Shown here: positions 1 through 6,674 of the stretch, one piece after another
How the letters are laid out: each line of letters starts with the position of its first letter
How positions within the stretch are numbered: the stretch's first letter is position 1
From: Bacteroidales bacterium UBA3684
GTDB taxonomy: Bacteria > Bacteroidota > Bacteroidia > Bacteroidales > P3
Length of the DNA stretch: 13,106 bases
Reading direction: 5' to 3'
Assembly (NCBI GenBank): GCA_002372855.1
Contig: DFIZ01000054.1
Location: 1-13,106 of the forward strand
Position numbers and translations under genes: made by a program
Notes under the pieces: model-generated
Told to the model about the DNA's origin: nothing
Seen by the model: the letters and a program-made list of their open reading frames with translations, nothing else
Database searches by the model: none

Positions 1-1236
<1,236 letters not shown>

Positions 1237-1241
1237 GTAAG

Positions 1242-1269
1242 GTTTAAAATTTAAGGTTTAAATTTAAGG
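1242..1269. repeat. AT-rich direct repeat after secA
   Basis: Two near-identical units, GGTTTAAAATTTAA and GGTTTAAATTTAA, follow the secA stop codon, then GG. The TTTAAGG core is also present, on the opposite strand, in the 14-bp repeat at 9967-9994. No function is evident. Confidence 0.5.
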
Positions 1270-1289
1270 CCTGGATAGAGTAAAAAAAA

Positions 1290-1320
1290 ATGGGGCCCCG
1301 CGCGCAGCGCGGGGCCCCAT
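1290..1320 (-). terminator. Strong GC-rich hairpin, intrinsic terminator (probably bidirectional)
   Basis: Perfect 14-bp arms (1290-1303 and 1307-1320) enclose a GCA loop. Read on the minus strand the hairpin is followed by an unbroken T tract (A run at 1282-1290), the classic intrinsic terminator form. Read on the plus strand it is followed by CTCTTTT, so it may also end secA. Its polarity fits a lost minus-strand gene whose tail survives at 1347-1430. Confidence 0.85.
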
Positions 1321-1323
1321 CTC

Positions 1324-1347
1324 TTTTCAATTTTCAATTTTCAATTT
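1324..1347. repeat. 7-bp tandem repeat (TTTTCAA)3
   Basis: Three perfect TTTTCAA units at 1324-1344, then TTT. On the minus strand this reads AATTGAA-type sequence beginning right after the TGA of the gene tail at 1347-1430 and running into the hairpin at 1290-1320. The same heptad sits at the 3' end of the caspase-fold gene near 10966-10983. Confidence 0.75.
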
Positions 1348-1430
1348 CAGACGTGGGCGGCGGGGTCGGGCATGCCCATGTAGGCGTATTCGTAGATCAT
1401 GTATTGACTGGCGTGGCGCGTGGGCATACC
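1347..1430 (-). pseudogene. C-terminal remnant of an unidentified minus-strand gene
   Basis: The minus strand here reads as protein-like sequence ending TGA at 1347-1349: MPTRHASQYMIYEYAYMG then MPDPAAHV. The frame is closed upstream by TAA near 1461, and from about 1431 onward the DNA reads instead as an HxlR regulator on the other strand. I read this as the last 27-28 codons of a gene whose body was deleted. Support is positional: the stop is followed on the same strand by the TTGAAAA heptads and a hairpin with a T tract, the expected 3' end of a real gene. The family was not recognised. It could be chance open sequence. Confidence 0.45.
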
Positions 1431-1655
1431 CGTTTTTCGGAGCTGAAGGTCTTTTTATATGAGATAACCGAGAAAATGCTGGCCAGTGGATTGGCTAGAC
1501 TGACGGAGCTTCGACTGGTTGAACGGATAGACCGTTTCGGATACAGCAATCGTGCGGAATATCACATCACCCGACAGGGTGTGCTGCTTTTCAACGTTAT
1601 TTTTGCCATGCAGGAGTGGGGGAATGGGTACAGGAAGGAATTGACGGAGCGTTGA
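1431..1655 (+). pseudogene. HxlR-type winged-helix regulator, N-terminally truncated
   Basis: From RFSELK (1431) to the stop at 1653-1655 the 74 residues match the C-terminal two thirds of HxlR-family DNA-binding proteins: RFSEL, the recognition-helix region EKMLASGLARLTELRLVER, the wing (RAEYHIT), the turn RQGVLLF and a final helix with MQEWGNGYRKEL. Intact members are usually about 100-120 residues and begin with a helix containing a conserved Cys and a GGKW-like turn. That part is absent; the frame upstream runs into the heptad repeat and a foreign gene tail. No start codon in a sensible position remains, so the gene is most likely dead. It lies directly upstream of and in line with the lipoprotein operon and was plausibly its regulator. 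Confidence 0.7.
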
Positions 1656-1703
1656 ATGCTCACCAAATGGTAAGTGACAGTGATGCGTGTCGGAAAAAAG
1701 TTG

Positions 1704-1711
1704 TAATTTTG
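1704..1711 (+). promoter_or_regulatory. Candidate -7 promoter box for the cyclophilin-like/hydrolase operon
   Basis: TAATTTTG fits the Bacteroidetes -7 consensus TAnnTTTG and lies 31 bases before the ATG at 1743. No clear -33 TTTG occurs 19-21 bases upstream, so the promoter may be weak or activator dependent, consistent with a lost local regulator. Confidence 0.5.
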
Positions 1712-1742
1712 CAGTCGAAACTTTTGGATGAAATAGAATATA

Positions 1743-2189
1743 ATGAAACACATAATGAGATTGTTAACTGCGATAATAATGCTTTTTGCAATGGCTTGTA
1801 CACCTGATGACGAACCCATTACGCCCTCCACTACTCAGTTGGGAAATATCACCGTCACCGTGGGTGACCGCACCTTCAGTGCCACGCTGGAGCAGAACAG
1901 CACCGCCGAGGCCTTCCGAGCCCTGCTGCCCCTGACGCTCGAAATGCGCGACCTGCACGGCAACGAGAAATACCACTACCTCGGCCAGTCGTTGCCCACC
2001 AACCGCACCAGCGTCGGCACCATCCACGCCGGCGACATCATGCTCTATGGGGACGACTGCATCGTGCTCTTCTACGAGACCTTCACCACCTCCTACAGCT
2101 ACTCGCGCATCGGCCATATCGCCGACCCCGATGGCCTCGAACAGGCCCTCGGCAGCGGCACGGTCAGCGTCACATTTGCTGTTGAGTAA
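1743..2189 (+). CDS. Cyclophilin-like fold lipoprotein (Cyclophil_like2 family)
   Basis: 148 residues. A lipoprotein signal peptide (MKHIMRLLTAIIMLF) ends in the lipobox AMAC with Cys19, so the protein is probably lipid-anchored. Residues from about 34 match the cyclophilin-like family common in gut Bacteroidales: ITVTVGDRTFSATLEQN, then LLPLTLEMRDLHGNEKYHYL, LPTN, the hallmark GTIHAGDIMLYGDDCIVLFYE, FTTSYSYSRIGHI and a closing ALGSGTVSVTF strand. No enzymatic activity is established for the family and prolyl isomerase activity should not be assumed. Met5 is an alternative start. The next gene begins 32 bases downstream on the same strand with no terminator between, so the two are probably cotranscribed. 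Related genes often sit near hydrolases, oxidoreductases and HxlR/AraC regulators, matching this context. Confidence 0.85.
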   Translation: MKHIMRLLTAIIMLFAMACTPDDEPITPSTTQLGNITVTVGDRTFSATLEQNSTAEAFRALLPLTLEMRDLHGNEKYHYLGQSLPTNRTSVGTIHAGDIMLYGDDCIVLFYETFTTSYSYSRIGHIADPDGLEQALGSGTVSVTFAVE

Positions 2190-2221
2190 AGATAAAAGAT
2201 TAGTCATTTAAAAATACAACG

Positions 2222-3322
2222 ATGAAACACAGAACCTTGCTGGCCGTCGGCATTGTGGCGGCAACCCTGGCGATGGCCGGGTGCAACAACGCAAATCAAC
2301 AACAAGAAAAGACAGATATGACAAAACTGACATTGACCCAAGAGTGGGACAAGGTGTTCCCGCTCAGCGACAAGGTGGAGCACCGCAAGGTGACCTTCCA
2401 CAACCGTTTCGGCATCGAGCTGGCTGCCGACATGTACACGCCCAAAGGCGCCACCGGCCGGCTGGCCGCCATCGCCGTCAGCGGCCCCTTCGGCGCCGTC
2501 AAGGAGCAGAGCAGCGGCCTCTACGCCCAGCACATGGCCGAGCGCGGCTTCCTGGCCATCGCCTTCGATCCCTCGTTCACCGGCGAGAGCGGCGGTGAGC
2601 CCCGCCGTATGGCCAGCCCCGACATCAACACCGAGGATTTCCTGGCCGCCGTCGACTTCCTCTCGGTGCAGCCCAACGTCGACCCCGAGCGCATAGGCAT
2701 CATCGGCATCTGCGGCTGGGGCGGCATGGCCGTCAACGCTGCTGCCCTCGACCCGCGCATCAAGGCCACCGTGGCCAGCACGATGTATGACATGAGCAAG
2801 ATAGCCCGCGAGGGCTACTTCGGCAGCGCCGACAGCCGCGAAGCCCGCGACGAGCAACGCCGCGCCTGGGCCGCCCAGCGCACCGAGGACTACCGCAGCG
2901 GCACCTACAAGCGCGCCGGCGGCGTCATCGATCCCCTGCCCGACGACGCCCCCTGGTTCGTCAAGGACTATCACGCCTACTACAAATGTCCGCGCGGCTA
3001 CCACGAGCGCAGTGGCAACTCGACCGACGGATGGAACGTCATCGGCACCATGAGCTTCATCAACCAGCCCCTGCTCGACATGGCCGGCGAGATCAGCAAT
3101 CCCGTGCTCATCGTTCACGGCGAGAAGGCCCACAGCCGCTACTTCGGCGAGTACGCCTTCGAGAAGATGACAGGCAAGAAATGCGACGGCAAGAGCATGA
3201 CCGTCGGCAACAAGGAGATTATGATTATCCCCGGTGCCAGCCACGTGGATCTCTACGACGACCAGGCCGGCGTGATTCCTTACGACAAGCTGGAGCAGTT
3301 CTTCCGCGACAACCTGAAGTGA
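2222..3322 (+). CDS. Alpha/beta-hydrolase lipoprotein with GxCxG nucleophile elbow
   Basis: 366 residues with a lipoprotein signal peptide ending LAMAGC (Cys21), so probably periplasm-facing and lipid-anchored. The body is an alpha/beta hydrolase of the dienelactone-hydrolase/YcjY-like group. It has VTFHNRFGIELAADMYTP, an oxyanion-side strand (AIAVSGPFGAVKEQ), the nucleophile elbow GICGWGG (162-168) with Cys164 where many hydrolases carry Ser, the late acidic region IVHGEKAHSRYF (297-308) and catalytic His341 in GASHVDLYD. A lid region around 190-250 carries Met, Asp and Arg. Substrate unknown. Bacteroidales homologues share the ICGWGGMA and TMYDMS stretches. It is the second gene of the operon after the cyclophilin-like lipoprotein, and a hairpin terminator follows at 3367-3404. 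No Shine-Dalgarno sequence is evident, usual for this phylum. Confidence 0.88.
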   Translation: MKHRTLLAVGIVAATLAMAGCNNANQQQEKTDMTKLTLTQEWDKVFPLSDKVEHRKVTFHNRFGIELAADMYTPKGATGRLAAIAVSGPFGAVKEQSSGLYAQHMAERGFLAIAFDPSFTGESGGEPRRMASPDINTEDFLAAVDFLSVQPNVDPERIGIIGICGWGGMAVNAAALDPRIKATVASTMYDMSKIAREGYFGSADSREARDEQRRAWAAQRTEDYRSGTYKRAGGVIDPLPDDAPWFVKDYHAYYKCPRGYHERSGNSTDGWNVIGTMSFINQPLLDMAGEISNPVLIVHGEKAHSRYFGEYAFEKMTGKKCDGKSMTVGNKEIMIIPGASHVDLYDDQAGVIPYDKLEQFFRDNLK

Positions 3323-3359
3323 AGCCTCATCGGCGTTCGCCGACCCTGTGGTCTACGTC

Positions 3360-3410
3360 AAAAAAAAGAGCCGAGGGTCGCCCAAACGGGCAACCCTCGG
3401 CTCTGTCTTT
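3360..3410. terminator. Bidirectional intrinsic terminator between convergent genes
   Basis: 17-bp arms (3367-3383 and 3388-3404) with one C/A mismatch and an AAAC loop. An A tract at 3360-3367 becomes a T tract on the minus strand, and GTCTTT follows on the plus strand. It sits between the hydrolase (+, ends 3322) and the PepSY-like gene (-, ends 3462) and can serve both. Confidence 0.88.
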
Positions 3411-3414
3411 AAGT

Positions 3415-3430
3415 GGTGCATTTGTGCACC
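3415..3430. repeat. Small inverted repeat near the terminator
   Basis: GGTGCA and TGCACC flank a TTTG loop; with one bulged T the stem extends into GTG/CAC. It lies between the PepSY-like stop codon and the main terminator hairpin. No T tract adjoins it. Confidence 0.4.
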
Positions 3431-3461
3431 TCACGATTGTTTCTTGATGGCTTTTAGGGGG

Positions 3462-3923
3462 TTATTCGGCGGAGATGAACTTGCCGTCGACCTCGAAGTT
3501 GAGGACTTTTTCGTCTTTGACTTTCTTCCACCAGAGGAAGCCTTTTTTCAAAACGATGTGCGATTGGTAGGTCATTTTGTTGCGGGCTTTGCGGACCCAG
3601 AGTTTTTCGATGGTGTATTTGGGGTAGTTGGTTTTGATGTAGGAGGTGATGGAGAGGGGGAAGTGGTCTTCGATGATGTAGTGGGTTTCCATGCCGCGGT
3701 TGGAGAAGACCATGGCCTGGGGTGATTTCTCGTTGTCGAGGTAGTCGACTTTGAAGGTGTTTTCGTCGATTTGGTACCATTGGACGTTGGTGGGTTCTTT
3801 GACCTGGCGCTGGAAGTCTTTGACGTAGGAGACCTTGACGTCCTTCTCGGCGACTTTTTTCTGAGCCATAAGTGCACCCTGGGAGAGGAGGAGTGCGGCT
3901 GCGATGAGTGCTATCTTTTTCAT
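3462..3923 (-). CDS. Secreted PepSY-like (BLIP-fold) protein
   Basis: 153 residues from ATG at 3921-3923. The start is chosen because MKKIALIAAALLLSQGALMA is a good Sec signal peptide (cleavage before or after AQ). The longer frame to 3968 would overlap the -7 promoter box at 3966-3973. The mature protein resembles the PepSY-like/putative beta-lactamase-inhibitor-like family of Bacteroidetes: two similar halves, each an amphipathic helix followed by antiparallel strands (VKDFQRQVKEPTNVQWYQID ... YLDNEKSPQAMVFSNRG; SITSYIKTNYPKYTIEKLWV ... GFLWWKKVKDEKVLNFEVDG). Such proteins are periplasmic or outer-membrane associated and their function is mostly unknown. Monocistronic by position: own promoter upstream, shared terminator downstream. 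Confidence 0.75.
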   Translation of the reverse strand: MKKIALIAAALLLSQGALMAQKKVAEKDVKVSYVKDFQRQVKEPTNVQWYQIDENTFKVDYLDNEKSPQAMVFSNRGMETHYIIEDHFPLSITSYIKTNYPKYTIEKLWVRKARNKMTYQSHIVLKKGFLWWKKVKDEKVLNFEVDGKFISAE

Positions 3924-3965
3924 ATCTAATATTTTATTTGTTTCTTTGTGTTTGTCTACAAACTG

Positions 3966-3973
3966 CAAATATA
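3966..3973 (-). promoter_or_regulatory. -7 promoter box for the PepSY-like gene
   Basis: Minus-strand TATATTTG matches TAnnTTTG and lies 42 bases before the ATG, giving an AT-rich leader of roughly 35 bases. The expected -33 position (about 3995-3998) has only a TTCG-like sequence, inside the partial repeat copy upstream. Confidence 0.65.
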
Positions 3974-3990
3974 CGATTTTTTTTGATTTA

Positions 3991-4069
3991 ACGGCGAAAA
4001 GTTCTTTTTTTAACGGCGAATTGTTCTAATTTTTCGAATGCTACGCGGGTCAATGGGGGGCGAATTACT
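3991..4069. repeat. Interspersed repeat, copy A (4013-4069), with a partial tandem copy at 3991-4007
   Basis: 57 bases beginning ACGGCGAATTGTTCTAAT and ending CGAATTACT. It aligns without gaps to copy B (4834-4890) at 47 of 57 positions by my count. The first bases recur at 3991-4007 (ACGGCGAAAAGTTCTTT), so the start is partly duplicated in tandem. Copy A lies just past the 3' end of the methyltransferase gene and just upstream of the PepSY-like promoter. Confidence 0.8.
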
Positions 4070-4071
4070 CG

Positions 4072-4097
4072 AATCTGTGATGTCTGTGATATCTGTG
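4072..4097. repeat. 9-bp tandem repeat after the methyltransferase gene
   Basis: Three degenerate units: (A)ATCTGTG, ATGTCTGTG and ATATCTGTG, directly after repeat copy A and just before the methyltransferase stop codon. On the minus strand the units read CACAGATAT, CACAGACAT, CACAGATT. No terminator hairpin is visible for the methyltransferase gene here. Confidence 0.7.
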
Positions 4098-4103
4098 TGA
4101 ACT

Positions 4104-4814
4104 TTAGATGTGCTGGGCGAGTTGGGTGAGGACTTGTTCGCCGTCGCGGATGGCCTGGGTGCACCAGTGGAGTTTGAGGTCGAGGATTTCTTGGTCGGAG
4201 AGTTGCCAGTGGATGTCGTTGCTGGAGCGGAGGCGAGAGGTGAGGGCGAAGAGGGAGAGGGCGGCGGAGACGGAGATGTTGAAGGATTCGGTGAATCCGA
4301 ACATGGGTATTTTGACGTAGGCGTCGGCGAGGTCGATGGCTTGGGGGGAGAGTCCGGTGAGTTCGGTGCCGAAGACGAGGACGGTGGGGGAGGAGATGTC
4401 GAGGTCGTTGATGAGGGTGTCGTCGTTGTGGGGCGTGGTGGCGACGATGCGATAGCCAAGGGAGCGTAGGCGGGCGTAGGCGGAGGGGGTGTCGGGGTAG
4501 GAGTAGTAGTCGACCCACTTGGAGGAGCCTACGGCGACGTCGCCGGCGGGGTTGAAGGGGTTGTTGGCCTCGACGACGTGGACGTCTTGGACGCCGAAGC
4601 AGTCGCAGGAGCGGAGGACAGCGGCGGCGTTGTGGGACTGGTAGACGTCCTCGAGGGCGACGGCGATATGGCGTGTGCGAAGGGTCGCGAGGCGGTCGAA
4701 GAGTTGGCGTTTGTTGTCGGAGATGAGTGCGGCGGCGTTTTCGTATAGTTTTTGTTTCCCGGCAAGGGGGAGACTGGCATAGAACGGTGGGGTGTGGGGG
4801 TCTATTTTCGGCAT
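4104..4814 (-). CDS. SpoU/TrmH-family RNA 2'-O-methyltransferase (probably tRNA Gm18 type)
   Basis: 236 residues. Transfers a methyl group from SAM to a ribose 2'-OH of RNA; the SPOUT trefoil-knot fold acts as a dimer in the cytoplasm. The three SpoU motifs are present: motif 1 ALEDVYQSHNAAAVLRSCDCFG (53-74, with the Asn and Arg of the family), motif 2 VLVFGTELTGLS (146-157), and motif 3 IPMFGFTESFNISVSAALSL (169-188), which forms the knot and SAM site. The order and about 236-residue length fit TrmH-like tRNA (guanosine-18-2'-O)-methyltransferases, but 23S rRNA members look similar, so no symbol is given. Start chosen at MPKIDP because the family begins about there. The same frame stays open far upstream, but that stretch contains the promoter and repeat copy B. 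Divergent from the glycosyltransferase gene at 4974. Confidence 0.9.
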   Translation of the reverse strand: MPKIDPHTPPFYASLPLAGKQKLYENAAALISDNKRQLFDRLATLRTRHIAVALEDVYQSHNAAAVLRSCDCFGVQDVHVVEANNPFNPAGDVAVGSSKWVDYYSYPDTPSAYARLRSLGYRIVATTPHNDDTLINDLDISSPTVLVFGTELTGLSPQAIDLADAYVKIPMFGFTESFNISVSAALSLFALTSRLRSSNDIHWQLSDQEILDLKLHWCTQAIRDGEQVLTQLAQHI

Positions 4815-4833
4815 AACGGGGGTTGTTTTTTTG

Positions 4834-4890
4834 ACGGCGAATGGTTCTAATTGTGCGAATGCTACGCAGGTCAATTTATTGCAAATTACT
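4834..4890. repeat. Interspersed repeat, copy B, in the methyltransferase 5' leader
   Basis: Same orientation and length as copy A at 4013-4069, from ACGGCGAATGGTTCTAAT to CAAATTACT. It lies between the methyltransferase -7 box (4910-4917) and its ATG, hence inside the predicted mRNA leader. Both copies read on the minus strand as a similar peptide (VAF..LE.FAVKK), but the differences are mostly amino-acid changing, so coding is doubtful. Confidence 0.8.
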
Positions 4891-4905
4891 TTTATTTGTA
4901 TTTTT

Positions 4906-4942
4906 TTTGCAAAGATACGTATTTTTTTTGTATTTTTGCAAA
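4906..4942. promoter_or_regulatory. Interleaved bidirectional promoter, methyltransferase (-) / GT-1 (+)
   Basis: Plus strand: -33 TTTG (4906-4909), 21-base spacer, -7 TATTTTTG (4931-4938). Minus strand: -33 TTTG (CAAA at 4939-4942), 21-base spacer, -7 TATCTTTG (CAAAGATA at 4910-4917). Each -33 box directly abuts the opposing -7 box, forming TTTGCAAA palindromes at both ends of a 13-base core. Leaders would be about 30 bases (+) and 90 bases (-). Confidence 0.8.
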
Positions 4943-4973
4943 AATTTTTTGAACCCACCATAGATACAGGATT

Positions 4974-5555
4974 ATGCTGGTTGGATACGATGCTAACAAT
5001 GTGTTCCGCAATGCGGACGAACTGGGCGAGTGGAGCCGTGCTCTGATAGAGGGGCTTGCGAGCCGACGTGTGGCCGATTACAGGGCGTTGCTGTTTTCGA
5101 CGCGAATCAAGAGTGCATATAAGACTTATTATACGAGTTATGCGAATGTGAGCACTTTTGTTCCGGAGGGGAGTTCGAAGTTGTTTCCTGCGGCATGGAT
5201 GCGTTACCGGTTGAACGGCTGGCTGACGAGCGAGAAGGTGAAGGTGTTCCACGGTTTGAACGAGGAGTTGCCGTATGGCATCGGACGTTCGGTGAAGACG
5301 GTGGTTACGTGTTTCGGTGTGGATGCGCATCACCAGACGTCGATGATGGACAGTCTGCTGTGGAGGCGCCGTATGCGGTATGCGTGGCGAGCGGCGGATG
5401 TGATTGTGGCTGTGAGCGAGGAGGTGAAGCAGCAACTGCTTGAGGCCGAGGTGGACGAGAAGCGCATCGTGGTGATAGGGGAGAAAAATCCGTTCGAGGT
5501 TTCGGAGCGGGTGTTGGATCAGTACTATCAGCTGTATCAAAAGCTTGTAGACTGA
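4974..5555 (+). CDS. GT-B glycosyltransferase N-terminal domain only (GT-1), donor-binding domain absent
   Basis: 193 residues. Residues 1-169 parallel the start of the complete glycosyltransferase at 6675-7802: LVGYDANNVFRN/IIGYDAKRAFRN, LGEWSR/LGNYSR, FHGLNEELP/YHGLSHELP, then RMRYAWRAADVIVAVSE/KMRHACRVADIVIAISE. After EKRIVVIGEKNPF the whole C-terminal Rossmann domain, including EX7E and the nucleotide-sugar site, is missing. The last 19 residues, with VSERVLDQYYQLYQKLVD, resemble the final helix of the full-length paralogue (VSQDMLALYRSLLHD), which in GT-B folds crosses back to the N-domain. The paralogue's MHD motif is CFG here. There is no internal stop, and a consensus promoter lies upstream. 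It may be a pseudoenzyme or partner subunit, or a recent internal deletion. Catalysis alone is unlikely. Confidence 0.75.
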   Translation: MLVGYDANNVFRNADELGEWSRALIEGLASRRVADYRALLFSTRIKSAYKTYYTSYANVSTFVPEGSSKLFPAAWMRYRLNGWLTSEKVKVFHGLNEELPYGIGRSVKTVVTCFGVDAHHQTSMMDSLLWRRRMRYAWRAADVIVAVSEEVKQQLLEAEVDEKRIVVIGEKNPFEVSERVLDQYYQLYQKLVD

Positions 5556-5559
5556 CGCT

Positions 5560-6609
5560 TTATTTCAGGTAGAGTGCCAGGTATTGGCGCATGTGTTTTT
5601 CGTAGTTGAAGGTGGCCGCGTAGTTTTTTTCTTCTGTGGCTTTTTGTGTGTTGTGTGCCGCCAGGCCTTCGCGCACGAGGGTTTCCATGGCTTGGGGGTC
5701 ATCGGAGGTGAAGTAGTGTGCGTGGGTGGAGCCGATTTCGGGCAGGGATGTTTTGTTGGAGCAGAAGACGGGGAGTCCCCATTGCATGGCTTCGATGACG
5801 GGGAGGCCAAAGCCTTCGGCCGTCGAGGGGAAAAGGAGGGCGTCGCAGTGGGCATAGAGCCAGCGTCGTTCGTCGTCGTTCACTGTTCCGATGATGTGTA
5901 TGTTTTTTGATTTTGCGATGCTCCTAAGGTGTTGGGCGTATTCGGTTTTGTCGTTTCCGGCTATCACCAGGTGGTAGTCTTGCATGCGTTCCATGAGTGG
6001 CAGGAGGGTGTGGAGGTTTTTCTTTTCCTTCACCTCGCCGAGAGAGAGGAAGAAGTGTCCGTCGCCCAGCGGCTCGACGGCGGCGGGGCGGTGCTGACTG
6101 CCTTTGGTCAGGTCCTCGACGCCGTTGTAGATGACCTGCTGGGGCTTGCCTTCGAAGTTGAGTACCCGGCCGGCGTCCTCCTGTACAAAATGGGAAATGA
6201 ATGCAAGTTCGTCGGCCCTGTTGCACCAGCGCTGCATTTTTTTGCAGTATTTGGATTGCTTCTCGGGCTTTTTTTCGTGGACGAAGTTTACATCGTGGAT
6301 GGTCAGTATGACGCGTGTTCCGGGCCAGGCGGGGCGAAAAAGGGTGTTGGGACTGATGGCATGCCAAATGTCGAATCGCGGCATGGTCATTGGCACCAGA
6401 TGGCGCAGACTGGTCCGTCGCAGGTAGTGTACGTCGCGACCGAAGGCACCCTCGTATTTTTTGGGTACCAAGAGGGTGATGTCCAGTGCCTCGCTGAGTT
6501 CTGCGGCATGTTCTCCGAACCAGCGTCCGTAGTTCAGCGCTATCTGCCCCAGCCCGCACATCGGGTGGCGCAGTATGCTCAGGTCCACCAACAGTTTCCT
6601 TTTTCCCAT
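5560..6609 (-). CDS. Glycosyltransferase, GT4-like GT-B fold (GT-2)
   Basis: 349 residues from ATG at 6607-6609 (MGKRKLLVDL); the upstream in-frame Met at 6630 overlaps the promoter box and is rejected. GT-B enzyme predicted to move a sugar from a nucleotide donor to a glycan or lipid acceptor at the cytoplasmic face of the membrane. N-domain: CGLGQIALNYGRW, a FDIWHAISP strand, VILTIHDVNF and the FISHFVQED helix. C-domain: FFLSLGEVKEKKNLH (Lys residues for the diphosphate), HLVIAGNDK, NIHIIGTVNDDE, and the GT4 signature AEGFGLPVIEA with EX7E at Glu265/Glu273. It ends with a crossing helix (YEKHMRQYLALYLK). It converges on GT-1 with 4 bases between stop codons and is divergent from GT-3. No polysaccharide polymerase or flippase genes are nearby, so the pathway (LPS, capsule or protein glycan) is unknown. 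Confidence 0.9.
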   Translation of the reverse strand: MGKRKLLVDLSILRHPMCGLGQIALNYGRWFGEHAAELSEALDITLLVPKKYEGAFGRDVHYLRRTSLRHLVPMTMPRFDIWHAISPNTLFRPAWPGTRVILTIHDVNFVHEKKPEKQSKYCKKMQRWCNRADELAFISHFVQEDAGRVLNFEGKPQQVIYNGVEDLTKGSQHRPAAVEPLGDGHFFLSLGEVKEKKNLHTLLPLMERMQDYHLVIAGNDKTEYAQHLRSIAKSKNIHIIGTVNDDERRWLYAHCDALLFPSTAEGFGLPVIEAMQWGLPVFCSNKTSLPEIGSTHAHYFTSDDPQAMETLVREGLAAHNTQKATEEKNYAATFNYEKHMRQYLALYLK

Positions 6610-6623
6610 GTTGCACAAAATTT

Positions 6624-6660
6624 TTTGCAAAAGTACAAAAAAAAATCGTACTTTTGCAAT
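6624..6660. promoter_or_regulatory. Interleaved bidirectional promoter, GT-2 (-) / GT-3 (+)
   Basis: Perfect 12-bp inverted repeat (6625-6636 and 6648-6659) around an A-rich 11-base centre. Plus: -33 TTTG (6624-6627), -7 TACTTTTG (6649-6656). Minus: -7 TACTTTTG (6628-6635) and a weaker -33 ATTG (6657-6660). Each start codon lies 18 bases from its -7 box, so leaders are very short and symmetric. Same 37-base geometry as the element at 4906-4942. Confidence 0.8.
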
Positions 6661-6674
6661 TTAATTTGAATAGG

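Noticed and set aside
1473..1655. Short functional HxlR-like protein using an internal Met codon
   Set aside because: Starting there would delete more of the DNA-binding fold, including RFSELK, and no promoter or ribosome binding signal precedes it.
2204..3244. Minus-strand open frame of 346 codons opposite the alpha/beta hydrolase
   Set aside because: Ala/Gly/Val-rich shadow with no motifs; the hydrolase on the plus strand has signal peptide, nucleophile elbow and catalytic His.
3924..3968. Longer N-terminus for the PepSY-like protein starting at 3968
   Set aside because: It would overlap the -7 box and place about 15 polar residues before a perfect signal peptide beginning at the ATG at 3923.
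4815..5540. Upstream in-frame extension of the methyltransferase to about 478 residues
   Set aside because: The extension crosses the promoter, repeat copy B and the antisense of GT-1, and has no methyltransferase-like content; family length and motifs fit the ATG at 4814.
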